Below, one piece after another: positions 1 through 7,772 of a stretch of 40,380 nt of DNA; position 1 is the first letter of the stretch; each line of letters opens with the position of its first letter. The stretch covers positions 1 to 40,380 of the forward strand of contig JASJXX010000013.1 in the NCBI GenBank assembly GCA_030123765.1. Direction: 5' to 3'. The position numbers were made by a program, and so were the translations under genes. Under the pieces are notes generated by a model. The model saw only the letters and a list, made by a program, of their open reading frames with translations, was not told where the DNA came from and ran no database searches. The stretch is from Actinomycetota bacterium. GTDB lineage: Bacteria > Actinomycetota > Acidimicrobiia > Spongiisociales > UBA5794.

Positions 1-1406
1 TCGCCGAACGACGAGGACCCGTGAAAGTTCACTGAGATGACGACGTATCCGGCAGCCGCCATCACCTGGGTGTTCCACCGCCAGTGCCAGCTGTCCGTCA
101 CCCCGTTGTGGGGGCCACCGTGGACGTTCTGGATGAGGGGCCACTCCCTGTCGCTGTCGAACCCCGGCGGTTCAACGATGAACGCCTGGATCTGTGCGTT
201 GTTGGAGCCCACGAAGCGGATCTCCTCTGCCGGTCTCAGCGCGAGATCGGCGAGTGCTGACTCGTTGAAGTTCGACACGATCGTCGTGTGCCCGTTGCAT
301 GTGATGGCAATCTCGGGGGGCACGTGCATCGACTCATGCCGATGCCAGTAGCAGTCGATACCGGGGCGTGCTCCGTAGTTGGAGCGCGTTGAGGTCTGAG
401 GGAAGGGGTCTCCACCTTCGAGTTGTAGCGTGTAGATGCGGATATGTCCCTCGTCCTCCGCGTGAAAGACGATGCTGTCGTCGTCGATGAATTCCCACTC
501 GCTCGCCGACCTGTCCCAATGTTCGGTGACCACGTGCTCGGTGCCCGTGGCGAGGTGGTGCGACACGATCCGAACGTGGTCGGCATAGTAGTCAGGCTCG
601 TACTGGGCGCCGTAGACCAGCGTGGACCCGTCCGGAGAGACCCTGGGGCGGATCTGCTGGGCGGCATCACCTGTGGGGAGCGCAGCGATCTCACCACCGT
701 TCACCGGCACCGTGTGTATCGAGAACCGGATGCGTTCCCAGGGAGGATCCCCGGAGTCAAGCGTGAAGATCACGGTCTCTCCGTCAGGCATCACGATGAT
801 GGACTCGGATGGCTCATCCATGCAGATGAGCCGGTCCAGTCCGGGGGTGAGATCGGTGACGCTCCCGTCGGCGAGGTCAACGCGGAACAGGTGGTCGACG
901 TGGTGGCCCGCAAGCCACTTCTTCCAGTGCCGGTACACGCGGTCTTCTGTGACGATCGGACGCGGCCTGTCGCCACGCTCTTCGAGGGCTTCCCTGGTGG
1001 CATCAACCGAGGCGTGCTCTCGCATCACGGGAGCGGCGACGATCAGCGCGTCCGTGCCCGGCACCCACGTGACGTATCTGCAACCGAGCGGGAGGTCGGT
1101 GACGCTGTGGGCCTCTCCGCCGTCGAGCGCCATGACATGTACCTGTCGATCGTCGTGACCGGATTTGGCCAGGAACGCGACCCGGGTCCCGTCCGGTGAG
1201 GGTGCAGGGGCCGAAGCGTGACGCTGTGTTGACGTCAACTGTGTCGTGGCACCTTGACGGTCAACGATGTACAACACCGAGTGCGACTCGTTCTCCTCAT
1301 CGAATGTGAGAACGGGGACGACCACCTTCGTCGAACCGGGGATGTGTTCCGGCTGCCCGACCCTTCTGAGGTTCCACAGGTCCTGAGGGGTGATGGCACG
1401 CGGCAT
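1..1406 (-). CDS. S9 family peptidase (acylaminoacyl-peptidase / dipeptidyl aminopeptidase-like), 3' end outside window
   Basis: About 468 codons are visible; the gene runs off the left edge. The protein begins MPRAITPQDL and shows beta-propeller repeats of the TolB/WD40-like kind (for example APSPDGTRVAFLAKSG and RPRVSPDGSTLVYG), then the start of an alpha/beta-hydrolase domain: PLIQNVHGGPHNG followed by AAAGYVVISVNFHGSSSFG. That order is diagnostic of S9C-type prolyl oligopeptidase relatives, which are serine exopeptidases acting on short or N-acylated peptides. The catalytic Ser, Asp and His would lie beyond the window, so activity cannot be judged. The ATG at 1406 is chosen because AAGGAG lies 4 bases upstream. 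It is 50 bases downstream of cimA on the same strand and may be cotranscribed with it. No signal peptide is seen, so it is probably cytoplasmic. Confidence 0.9.
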   Translation of the reverse strand, partial: MPRAITPQDLWNLRRVGQPEHIPGSTKVVVPVLTFDEENESHSVLYIVDRQGATTQLTSTQRHASAPAPSPDGTRVAFLAKSGHDDRQVHVMALDGGEAHSVTDLPLGCRYVTWVPGTDALIVAAPVMREHASVDATREALEERGDRPRPIVTEDRVYRHWKKWLAGHHVDHLFRVDLADGSVTDLTPGLDRLICMDEPSESIIVMPDGETVIFTLDSGDPPWERIRFSIHTVPVNGGEIAALPTGDAAQQIRPRVSPDGSTLVYGAQYEPDYYADHVRIVSHHLATGTEHVVTEHWDRSASEWEFIDDDSIVFHAEDEGHIRIYTLQLEGGDPFPQTSTRSNYGARPGIDCYWHRHESMHVPPEIAITCNGHTTIVSNFNESALADLALRPAEEIRFVGSNNAQIQAFIVEPPGFDSDREWPLIQNVHGGPHNGVTDSWHWRWNTQVMAAAGYVVISVNFHGSSSFG

Positions 1407-1456
1407 GGGGCTCCTTGATCGCTCCACCAAGGATGCCACATCGTGAGCCGTGCGTG

Positions 1457-3037
1457 TCACGTGGCCTTGGCCCGCGTCTGTTCCCTGAGGAGGCCGACCA
1501 CGATTCCGTCGACGACTGCTGTCCACGACGCGTCGATGATGTTCGTGTGGACGCCTACCGACCCCCACGTCGATTCAACGTCCGTGTGCTCGGTGAGCAC
1601 GCGGACCCGTGCACTCGTACCCTCTGCGCTATCGAGATCGCGTACGCGGTAGTCGGTCAGCTTGATGTGGTCGACCGCGGGATGTGCATCAACGAGGGCG
1701 GCGCGGAGCGCGCCATCCATCGCAGCCACTGGCCCGTCTCCCTCACGGGTCGATACGATCCGCTCACCGGCGACGACGACCTTGACGGTTGCTTCCGCAG
1801 TGACCTCGCCACCCCTGTTCTCAACGAGGACGCGGTAGGAGTCGAGGGTGAAGAAGTCGTGGCTCCATCCGGTCACCTGTCGTGCGAGTAGTTCGAACGA
1901 TCCTCCTGCTGCTTCATACTGATAGCCGGCGTGCTCGCGTTCCTTGACCCTGTCAACGACAGCCTGGGCCTGGTCCGACGTCAGGTCGAATCCGGAGGCC
2001 CTCGCCTTGGCTAGTACCGTTGATCGTCCCGCGAGCTCCGAGACGACGACCTGGGTCGCGTTCCCGACACATGTCGGATCCATGTGTTCGTAGGCGTCGG
2101 GCCGACGTGCCAGAGCGGAGGTGTGGAGTCCGGCCTTGTGCGTGAACGCCGATGCCCCGACGTAGGGGAGGTGTGGGTCGAGCGTCAGATTCACGACATC
2201 GGCGATGTGGTGGGAGACTGTGGTCAAGCGCTCCATCCGGTCGGCGGGGATCGTCTCGATGCCCATCTTCAGGGAGAGGTTCGGGATCACCGAGCACAAG
2301 TCAGCGTTCCCGGTACGTTCGCCGTAGCCGTTGATGCACCCCTGGACCTGGAACACTCCGCTCTGGACGGCGGCGAGCGAATTCCCGACAGCCATCCCGG
2401 CGTCGTTGTGAAAGTGACAACCGAATGTGCCTTCAGGGACCTGCTCGGTGACTGCGCCGACGATGCGTTGAATCTCATCGCTCAAGAATCCGCCATTCGT
2501 GTCACAGAGCACCAGGCGAGACGCCCCGGCGTCGTAGGCGCCCCGGAGTGCAGCCACAGCGAACTCAGGATCGGACCGATAGCCGTCGAAGAAGTGTTCG
2601 GCGTCGAAGAACACGTGGCGGCCCTGCTCACACAGGTAGGCGACGGTGTCACTGATCATCGCGACGGCCTCATCAAGAGAGGTTCTCAGCGCATGCTCGA
2701 CGTGGTAGTCCCAGGTCTTGCCGACGAGGCACACCGTCCTGGTGCCGGCTTCAAGGAGTTTTCGGACCTGAGGGTCGTCCTCGACTCTGATACCGGCCTT
2801 ACGGGTAGCGCCGAAGGCGACCAGCTCTGCTGCTTTCAGATCGAGCTCGGTGGGTGCCCGCCTGAAGAACTCATCCTCCTTCGGATTCGCGCCGGGCCAG
2901 CCGCCCTCGATGTAGGCGACACCGAGATCGTCCAGCAGAGAGCAGATCGTGAGCTTGTCGCGTACGGTGAGCGAGATCCCGAACTGCTGGATGCCGTCGC
3001 GCAGCGTTGTGTCGTATATCTCAACGGTTCTCTTCAT
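1457..3037 (-). CDS. cimA: (R)-citramalate synthase
   Basis: This 526-residue protein begins MKRTVEIYDTTLRDGIQQFG, the DRE-TIM metallolyase signature (DTTLRDG) shared by citramalate, isopropylmalate and homocitrate synthases. Further family features are HFFDGYRSDP, the metal-binding HFHNDAGMAVGNSLAA, the NGYGERTGNADLCSV segment and a C-terminal LeuA-dimer-like regulatory domain (about residues 390-520). Length and the HFFDGYR motif fit CimA better than LeuA. CimA condenses pyruvate with acetyl-CoA to citramalate, giving a threonine-independent route to isoleucine. ATG 3037 has only a weak ribosome site. An in-frame TTG at 3052 has GGAGGG 8 bases upstream, inside hairpin 3059-3081, and is a serious alternative start. 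The upstream Ile/Thr leader peptide suggests feedback through aminoacyl-tRNA supply. Confidence 0.93.
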   Translation of the reverse strand: MKRTVEIYDTTLRDGIQQFGISLTVRDKLTICSLLDDLGVAYIEGGWPGANPKEDEFFRRAPTELDLKAAELVAFGATRKAGIRVEDDPQVRKLLEAGTRTVCLVGKTWDYHVEHALRTSLDEAVAMISDTVAYLCEQGRHVFFDAEHFFDGYRSDPEFAVAALRGAYDAGASRLVLCDTNGGFLSDEIQRIVGAVTEQVPEGTFGCHFHNDAGMAVGNSLAAVQSGVFQVQGCINGYGERTGNADLCSVIPNLSLKMGIETIPADRMERLTTVSHHIADVVNLTLDPHLPYVGASAFTHKAGLHTSALARRPDAYEHMDPTCVGNATQVVVSELAGRSTVLAKARASGFDLTSDQAQAVVDRVKEREHAGYQYEAAGGSFELLARQVTGWSHDFFTLDSYRVLVENRGGEVTAEATVKVVVAGERIVSTREGDGPVAAMDGALRAALVDAHPAVDHIKLTDYRVRDLDSAEGTSARVRVLTEHTDVESTWGSVGVHTNIIDASWTAVVDGIVVGLLREQTRAKAT

Positions 3038-3058
3038 TGTGGGTCCATTCAACGAGAG

Positions 3059-3081
3059 AACCCTCCGACTCGCGGAGGGTT
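3059..3081 (-). promoter_or_regulatory. Hairpin B of the cimA leader, containing a Shine-Dalgarno-like GGAGGG
   Basis: A perfect 9-bp stem with a 5-base loop. On the minus strand the arms are AACCCTCCG and CGGAGGGTT. No T-run follows, so it is not a textbook intrinsic terminator. The downstream arm holds GGAGGG, 8 bases before an in-frame TTG (3052) of cimA, so the hairpin could hide the ribosome binding site. That role is inferred; the stem itself is directly visible. Confidence 0.65.
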
Positions 3082-3086
3082 CGAGA

Positions 3087-3111
3087 GCGCACACGTCGAG
3101 GACGTGTGCGC
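3087..3111 (-). promoter_or_regulatory. Hairpin A of the cimA leader
   Basis: A perfect 11-bp stem with a 3-base loop. On the minus strand the arms are GCGCACACGTC and GACGTGTGCGC. The 5' arm starts with the last base of the leader-peptide stop codon, so a ribosome at or near the stop would melt it. This placement is typical of leader-peptide attenuators. I did not find an obvious strong alternative pairing between this stem and hairpin B. Confidence 0.6.
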
Positions 3112-3146
3112 TAGGTGATAATGATCGTTGTAGTCGTGATCTGCAT
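3111..3146 (-). CDS. Ile/Thr-rich leader peptide of cimA (MQITTTTIIIT)
   Basis: Eleven codons followed by TAG. Nine of the eleven residues are Ile (4) or Thr (5), in two blocks: one Ile and four Thr, then three Ile and one Thr. Such runs are the hallmark of ribosome-mediated attenuation, as in the thr and ilv leader peptides of enterobacteria. It lies immediately 5' of two strong hairpins and the gene for an isoleucine-pathway enzyme. No Shine-Dalgarno sequence precedes the ATG. The -10 box (CATACT) ends 9 bases upstream, so the message probably starts at or just before the ATG and is translated leaderless. In-frame GTG at 3164 overlaps that promoter and is unlikely to be the start. The peptide itself is presumably non-functional. 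Confidence 0.72.
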   Translation of the reverse strand: MQITTTTIIIT

Positions 3147-3155
3147 TGAGTGACG

Positions 3156-3184
3156 AGTATGCACGACAAAACGCGGTTGGTCAA
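3156..3184 (-). promoter_or_regulatory. Promoter of the cimA leader transcript
   Basis: On the minus strand TTGACC (3184-3179, 5 of 6 matches to TTGACA) is followed by a 17-base spacer and CATACT (3161-3156, 4 of 6 matches to TATAAT). The predicted start point falls about 1-3 bases before the leader-peptide ATG at 3146. Spacing is the sigma-70 optimum. Confidence 0.6.
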
Positions 3185-3208
3185 GGTGGCGACGGGGACG
3201 GATCCCGG

Positions 3209-3214
3209 TATGCT
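3209..3214 (+). promoter_or_regulatory. -10 box of leaderless trpS transcript
   Basis: TATGCT lies 6 bases before the trpS ATG at 3221. No Shine-Dalgarno sequence is present, so transcription probably starts at the start codon. No convincing -35 box is seen. Confidence 0.4.
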
Positions 3215-3220
3215 CGCCGG

Positions 3221-4204
3221 ATGCAGCATCGGATCTTCTCGGGTGTCCAGCCGACCGGCAACATTCACATCGGCAATTACCTCGGTGCGTTCCGCAACTG
3301 GGCGAGGCTCCAGGATGACTACGACACGATTTACTGCATCGTCGATCTGCACGCGATGACCGTCGACTACGACCCGGTAGCACTCGAGAAGGCCCGAGTC
3401 GACACGGCGAAGATTCTGCTGGCTCTCGGCGTCGACCCCGACAGGTCGCTGCTGTACACCCAGAGCCAGGTCCCGGGTCACGCCGAGCTCGCGTGGATCC
3501 TCGGCACGATGACACCGATGGGTGTCTTGGGCCGGATGACCCAGTTCAAGGAGAAGACGGCTGCCGGTGTCGCCTCGAATCTCGGCCTCTACTCCTACCC
3601 CGTCCTGATGGCTGCCGACATTCTGCTGTACCGGGCCGATCTCGTGCCGGTGGGAGATGATCAGCGTCAGCACATCGAGGTAACGAGGGATCTTGCGGAG
3701 CGCTTCAACAACCGGTTCGGCGATGTGTTCCCGATTCCAGAGGCGTACGTCCCGGAGACGTCTGCAAGGGTGATGTCGCTGACGGATCCAACGGCGAAGA
3801 TGTCCAAGTCCGATCCGCAGATGAAGAGCCGGATCTCACTCCTCGACGAACCTGACATGATCCGAAAGCGCATCCGATCCGCGGTGACTGACAGCGATCC
3901 CCAAGTGCGGTACGACACCGCGGCGAAGCCGGGGATCTCGAACCTGCTGGAGATCATGTCAGCCTGCACGGGCGAGCCGATCGAGAGCCTTGTCGACGAG
4001 TACGCGTCGGGCGGTTACGGGACCTTCAAAGATGCCGTCGCCGATGTAGTGATCGCGGAGATCGCGCCGGTCAGGGAGCGGTTCGAGGCGTTGGAGAACG
4101 GTGACGTACGAGAAGTGCTGCGGGTAGGCGGGGTTCGCGCGAATGAGATGGCAGGGACGTACCAGAGCGAAGTGCTGAGAGCAGTGGGCGTCGGGGCGTT
4201 CTGA
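3221..4204 (+). CDS. trpS: Tryptophanyl-tRNA synthetase
   Basis: A 327-residue class Ic aminoacyl-tRNA synthetase that charges tRNA-Trp with tryptophan in the cytoplasm. Directly visible are the HIGH-type motif in PTGNIHIGNYLGA (H16-N19), the VPVGDDQRQHIEVTRDLAERFN segment typical of bacterial TrpS, and the KMSKS loop (K193-S197). Length matches the usual 325-335 residues. An in-frame ATG exists at 3146, but the intervening 25 residues have no similarity to the family and overlap the divergent cimA promoter, so 3221 is chosen. The gene is divergent from cimA; the two promoters occupy adjacent, non-overlapping positions. Confidence 0.96.
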   Translation: MQHRIFSGVQPTGNIHIGNYLGAFRNWARLQDDYDTIYCIVDLHAMTVDYDPVALEKARVDTAKILLALGVDPDRSLLYTQSQVPGHAELAWILGTMTPMGVLGRMTQFKEKTAAGVASNLGLYSYPVLMAADILLYRADLVPVGDDQRQHIEVTRDLAERFNNRFGDVFPIPEAYVPETSARVMSLTDPTAKMSKSDPQMKSRISLLDEPDMIRKRIRSAVTDSDPQVRYDTAAKPGISNLLEIMSACTGEPIESLVDEYASGGYGTFKDAVADVVIAEIAPVRERFEALENGDVREVLRVGGVRANEMAGTYQSEVLRAVGVGAF

Positions 4205-4314
4205 GTGGGATCGCTCCGTGAATCTCCCGGTTGGCGTCGAGGAGACCCTGCGGGTGCCACCGAGGCAGTCAGGAGAATCCAGCTAGGCTACGCGGCCTGA
4301 GGAGAGGAATACCT

Positions 4315-4830
4315 GTGCATTACGGGCGGATTATTGCGATTGTCGGGTCCGTTCTCGCGGTCGTTGGATTTACCCCGAAATCGGCGACTTCGACAGCAGA
4401 GTACATCTTCCGAGGTCTAACCTCGATCAACCCGGGCTTCCCTGAGAGATTCGACTCTGTGTTTGTGTCGCTGTGGAGCGAGAGCGCCCCCGCGGCAGGC
4501 ATCCTCGTTCTCTCGTTGGTCGCGGTACTGGGTCTCTCGCTGACTCCCAAGGTCAAGAGCGCCCTGTCTCGGAGAAGATCGCTGATCGTGACGGTGCTCG
4601 GTGTCGTCATGTTGGCCATCGGTGGCATCGCCACGAAGGGCGCCTCGGAGAAGATGGACACCCTTGAGGCAGGCTTCGCCAGCGTCGCTGCGATCGGACT
4701 GATCAACGAGGGTCACACGGCCACGATCAGTTGGGGGTGGTACCTGTTGATGTGCGCCGGTGCACTCGTCGTGATCGGTGGGGTCGTACAGCTACTGGTG
4801 CGTCCGCAAGCAAGCACGCAGAACGAGTAG
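4315..4830 (+). CDS. Small integral membrane protein, unknown function
   Basis: The product has 171 residues and about four hydrophobic segments: residues 5-21, 62-80, 92-111 and 143-163. A polar loop follows the first segment and the tail is short and polar. I recognise no family. GTG 4315 is preceded by GGAGAGG with a 7-base gap, which fixes the start; the longer in-frame extension to 4231 is basic and low-complexity and lacks a ribosome site. It lies 110 bases after trpS and 123 bases before guaB3, so cotranscription with either is possible but not evident. Confidence 0.7.
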   Translation: MHYGRIIAIVGSVLAVVGFTPKSATSTAEYIFRGLTSINPGFPERFDSVFVSLWSESAPAAGILVLSLVAVLGLSLTPKVKSALSRRRSLIVTVLGVVMLAIGGIATKGASEKMDTLEAGFASVAAIGLINEGHTATISWGWYLLMCAGALVVIGGVVQLLVRPQASTQNE

Positions 4831-4953
4831 GGGCTCGGAACCAGGGGGTCGGCCACGCGTGACTCTGCTCATCGTTCCTCATCTCCCTCACCTATCTGGT
4901 ACCGGGGTGGCTACTACGCTCTCCTCATTGCTGGCGCTTAGTGGAGGTTCGCT

Positions 4954-6111
4954 GTGGAGATTGAGATCGGAAGAGGCAAATCCGGTCGTCGGGCCTGGGG
5001 GTTCGACGACATAGCGATCGTCCCTACACGCAGGACGCGCGATCCTGAGGATGTGGATCTCTCGTGGGAGCTCGACGCATTCACCTTCGACCTGCCCATG
5101 ATGGCGTCGGCGATGGACTCTGCCGTGAGTCCGCAGACCGCGATCGAGATCGGGCGTCTCGGAGGTCTCGCGACTCTGAACCTTGAAGGTCTCTGGACGA
5201 GGTATGAGGATCCGATTCCGATCTACGACGAGATCGCGACGCTTGAGGATGGAGAGGCAACTCGGCGCATGCAGGAGCTGTATGCCGCGCCGGTGAATCC
5301 CGACCTCATCACCGACCGGGTCAGGGAGATCAAGGACGCAGGCGTGGTCGTCTGCGGGAGCCTCACTCCACCGACCGTGTCGAAGTACGTCGATTACGCC
5401 AGGGCTGGTGGGCTCGACATCCTCGTTGTCCAGGGCACCGTCGTGTCCGCCGAGCACGTCTCGTCTCGTGAAGAGCCTCTCGACCTCAACAAGTTCATCC
5501 GTGAAGTCGAGATGCCGGTGATCATCGGTGGGACGGCCTCATACTCCGGCGCGCTGCACCTCATGCGCACCGGCGCTATCGGCATCCTCGTCGGCGTCGG
5601 GCCCGGTGCTGCTTGCACGACGCGAAGAGTTCTCGGCATCGGCGTCCCGCAGGCGACCGCGCTCGCTGACGCTGCGGCGGCACGCTCTGTGTACCTCGAG
5701 GACTCCGGGCGGTACGTCCACATCATCGCGGATGGCGGCATGCGCACAGGCGGTGACATCGCCAAGGCGATCGCAGTTGGTGCCGACGCCGTCATGATCG
5801 GGTCTCCGATGGCTTCGGCTTCCGAATCACCGTCCAAGGGGTACCACTGGGGGATGGCAACGTTCCATCCGACGCTGCCACGCGGATCACGCGTCCGGAC
5901 GGGGACGCTCGGCACTATCAAGGAGATCCTTCTCGGCCCCGCCCATGACAACGACGGCAGAATGAACCTCTTCGGAGGGTTGAGGGGAGCGATGGCGACG
6001 ACAGGTTATGCGTCCGTCAAGGAGTTCCAGAAAGCCGAAGTGATGATCGCTCCCGCCATCCAGACCGAGGGGAAGCAACTTCAGCGATCCCAGGGCGTCG
6101 GGATGGGCTGA
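4954..6111 (+). CDS. guaB3: GuaB3 family IMP dehydrogenase-related protein
   Basis: A 385-residue TIM-barrel protein of the IMP dehydrogenase/GMP reductase superfamily, without the CBS pair of full GuaB. Visible features are the N-terminal [35 protein letters not shown], the catalytic loop [20 protein letters not shown] with its Cys, and [31 protein letters not shown]. These match the GuaB3 branch common in Actinobacteria and Cyanobacteria. A cyanobacterial GuaB3 has been reported to act as a GMP reductase, so it may recycle GMP to IMP rather than make XMP; I cannot decide from sequence. GTG 4954 has GGAGG 6 bases upstream. Its stop overlaps the guaA start (TGATG), so the two are translationally coupled. 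Confidence 0.92.
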   Translation: MEIEIGRGKSGRRAWGFDDIAIVPTRRTRDPEDVDLSWELDAFTFDLPMMASAMDSAVSPQTAIEIGRLGGLATLNLEGLWTRYEDPIPIYDEIATLEDGEATRRMQELYAAPVNPDLITDRVREIKDAGVVVCGSLTPPTVSKYVDYARAGGLDILVVQGTVVSAEHVSSREEPLDLNKFIREVEMPVIIGGTASYSGALHLMRTGAIGILVGVGPGAACTTRRVLGIGVPQATALADAAAARSVYLEDSGRYVHIIADGGMRTGGDIAKAIAVGADAVMIGSPMASASESPSKGYHWGMATFHPTLPRGSRVRTGTLGTIKEILLGPAHDNDGRMNLFGGLRGAMATTGYASVKEFQKAEVMIAPAIQTEGKQLQRSQGVGMG

Positions 6112-7679
6112 TGGGCGGGCCGTCGATCGCCGGCCACGCATCACAGGGCGACTTCGACCGGGTCGTTGTTGTTGATTTCGGTGCTCAGTACGCGCAGCTG
6201 ATCGCCCGGCGCGTCCGAGAAGCCAGGGTCTTCTCTGAGATCGTCCCGAGGGAGATCACGGCGGCCCAGATCCGGGCAAGGGAACCGGTCGGGATTATCC
6301 TGTCGGGTGGCCCTTCCTCTGTCTACGCGCAGGACGCCTACGCACTCGACCCGGAGATCTTCGATCTCGGAATTCCCATGCTCGGCATCTGTTACGGCCA
6401 TCAGGTGATGGCTCAGGCTCTCGGCGGCACGGTGGTCGCGACGGGTACGTCTGAGTTCGGTCCGGCCAGCCTCACAGTCATCGGCGACTCCCTGTTGCTC
6501 TCCGGTCATCCCGAAGGCTGCACTGTGTGGATGAGCCACAACGATGCCGTCTCGGACGCCCCTGCGGGATTCACGGTCACCGCGTCGACTCCAGAGGCAA
6601 CGGTCGCCGCGATGGAAGATGAGGAACGGCGCTTCTACGGGGTGCAGTTCCATCCTGAGGTGCATCACACCGAACACGGTCAGCGGATCCTTGAGCGCTT
6701 CCTGTGGGACGCCTGCAGGGCGAGACCCACATGGACCCGTTCCGGGATCATCGATCAGTCCGTCGACGCAATCAGGGAAGCTGTCGGTGACGGTGTTGCG
6801 ATCTGCGGCCTCTCCGGCGGTGTCGACTCATCCGTGGCCGCTGCGCTCGTCCACAGGGCGATCGGCGATCGTCTTGTCTGCGTCTTTGTGGATCACGGCC
6901 TCATGCGCCAGGGCGAAGGCGCACAGGTCGAACAGACATTCCGTGACACCTTCCACATGAACCTCATCCATGTGAGAGCTGAGGACCGGTTCCTTGCTGC
7001 CCTTGAGGGGGTTACCGACCCTGAGAAGAAGCGCAAGATCATCGGCGAGACCTTCATCAGGGTGTTCGAAGAGGTCGCGGCGGACATCAAAGGCGCCAAC
7101 CATCTCGTCCAGGGCACGTTGTACCCCGACGTGATCGAGTCGGGCACGAAGGACGCAGCGAAGATCAAGAGTCACCACAATGTCGGTGGGCTCCCTGACG
7201 ACATGCGCTTCGACCTCGTCGAGCCACTACGCGACCTGTTCAAAGACGAGGTCCGTGCCGTCGGGGAGGAGCTCGGGCTCCCCGACGAGATAGTGTGGCG
7301 TCAGCCGTTCCCGGGGCCGGGCCTCGCCGTGCGCATCATCGGGGCTGTCACCCGTGAGCGCCTCGACATCCTCAGAGCAGCGGACACGATCATACTGGAC
7401 GAGATCCGCAGAGCTGGCTTGTATCGCGAGATCTGGCAGGCGTTTGGCGTGCTCCCCGCGATCAAGACCGTTGGCGTGCAAGGCGACGAGCGCACCTACG
7501 CGTACCCGCTGATCGTGCGAGCCGTGACATCGCACGATGCCATGACGGCGGACTGGGCGCGACTCCCCTATGAGGTCCTCGCGAGGATCTCGTCGCGGGT
7601 CATCAACGAAGTGCCGGGCATCAACCGGGTTGCTTACGACATCTCCTCGAAACCCCCCGCCACGATAGAGTGGGAGTGA
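6111..7679 (+). CDS. guaA: GMP synthase (glutamine-hydrolysing)
   Basis: This 522-residue enzyme converts XMP, ATP and glutamine to GMP. Order of domains: class I glutamine amidotransferase (about residues 15-205) with [11 protein letters not shown] (nucleophile Cys) and [13 protein letters not shown]; an ATP-pyrophosphatase domain with the P-loop [15 protein letters not shown]; and the C-terminal dimerisation domain ending in [13 protein letters not shown], the conserved GuaA terminus. Length matches the family (510-525). The ATG overlaps the guaB3 stop by one base, indicating one operon for guanine nucleotide balance. Cytoplasmic homodimer. Confidence 0.97.
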   Translation: MGGPSIAGHASQGDFDRVVVVDFGAQYAQLIARRVREARVFSEIVPREITAAQIRAREPVGIILSGGPSSVYAQDAYALDPEIFDLGIPMLGICYGHQVMAQALGGTVVATGTSEFGPASLTVIGDSLLLSGHPEGCTVWMSHNDAVSDAPAGFTVTASTPEATVAAMEDEERRFYGVQFHPEVHHTEHGQRILERFLWDACRARPTWTRSGIIDQSVDAIREAVGDGVAICGLSGGVDSSVAAALVHRAIGDRLVCVFVDHGLMRQGEGAQVEQTFRDTFHMNLIHVRAEDRFLAALEGVTDPEKKRKIIGETFIRVFEEVAADIKGANHLVQGTLYPDVIESGTKDAAKIKSHHNVGGLPDDMRFDLVEPLRDLFKDEVRAVGEELGLPDEIVWRQPFPGPGLAVRIIGAVTRERLDILRAADTIILDEIRRAGLYREIWQAFGVLPAIKTVGVQGDERTYAYPLIVRAVTSHDAMTADWARLPYEVLARISSRVINEVPGINRVAYDISSKPPATIEWE

Positions 7680-7711
7680 ACGAGGCACCTGACTAGCCAT
7701 AGGCCTCAAGG

Positions 7712-7735
7712 CCCTCGGCGAGACCGCCGATAGGG
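7712..7735 (+). terminator. Possible terminator hairpin after guaA
   Basis: CCCT and CGGCG pair with CGCCG and AGGG around a 4-base loop, with a 2-base bulge. It begins 33 bases after the guaA stop. There is no T-run, only CTTGTGT, so efficiency is uncertain. Confidence 0.35.
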
Positions 7736-7772
7736 CTTGTGTGGATACATTTCTCTACCGCGCGGTGTGTTG

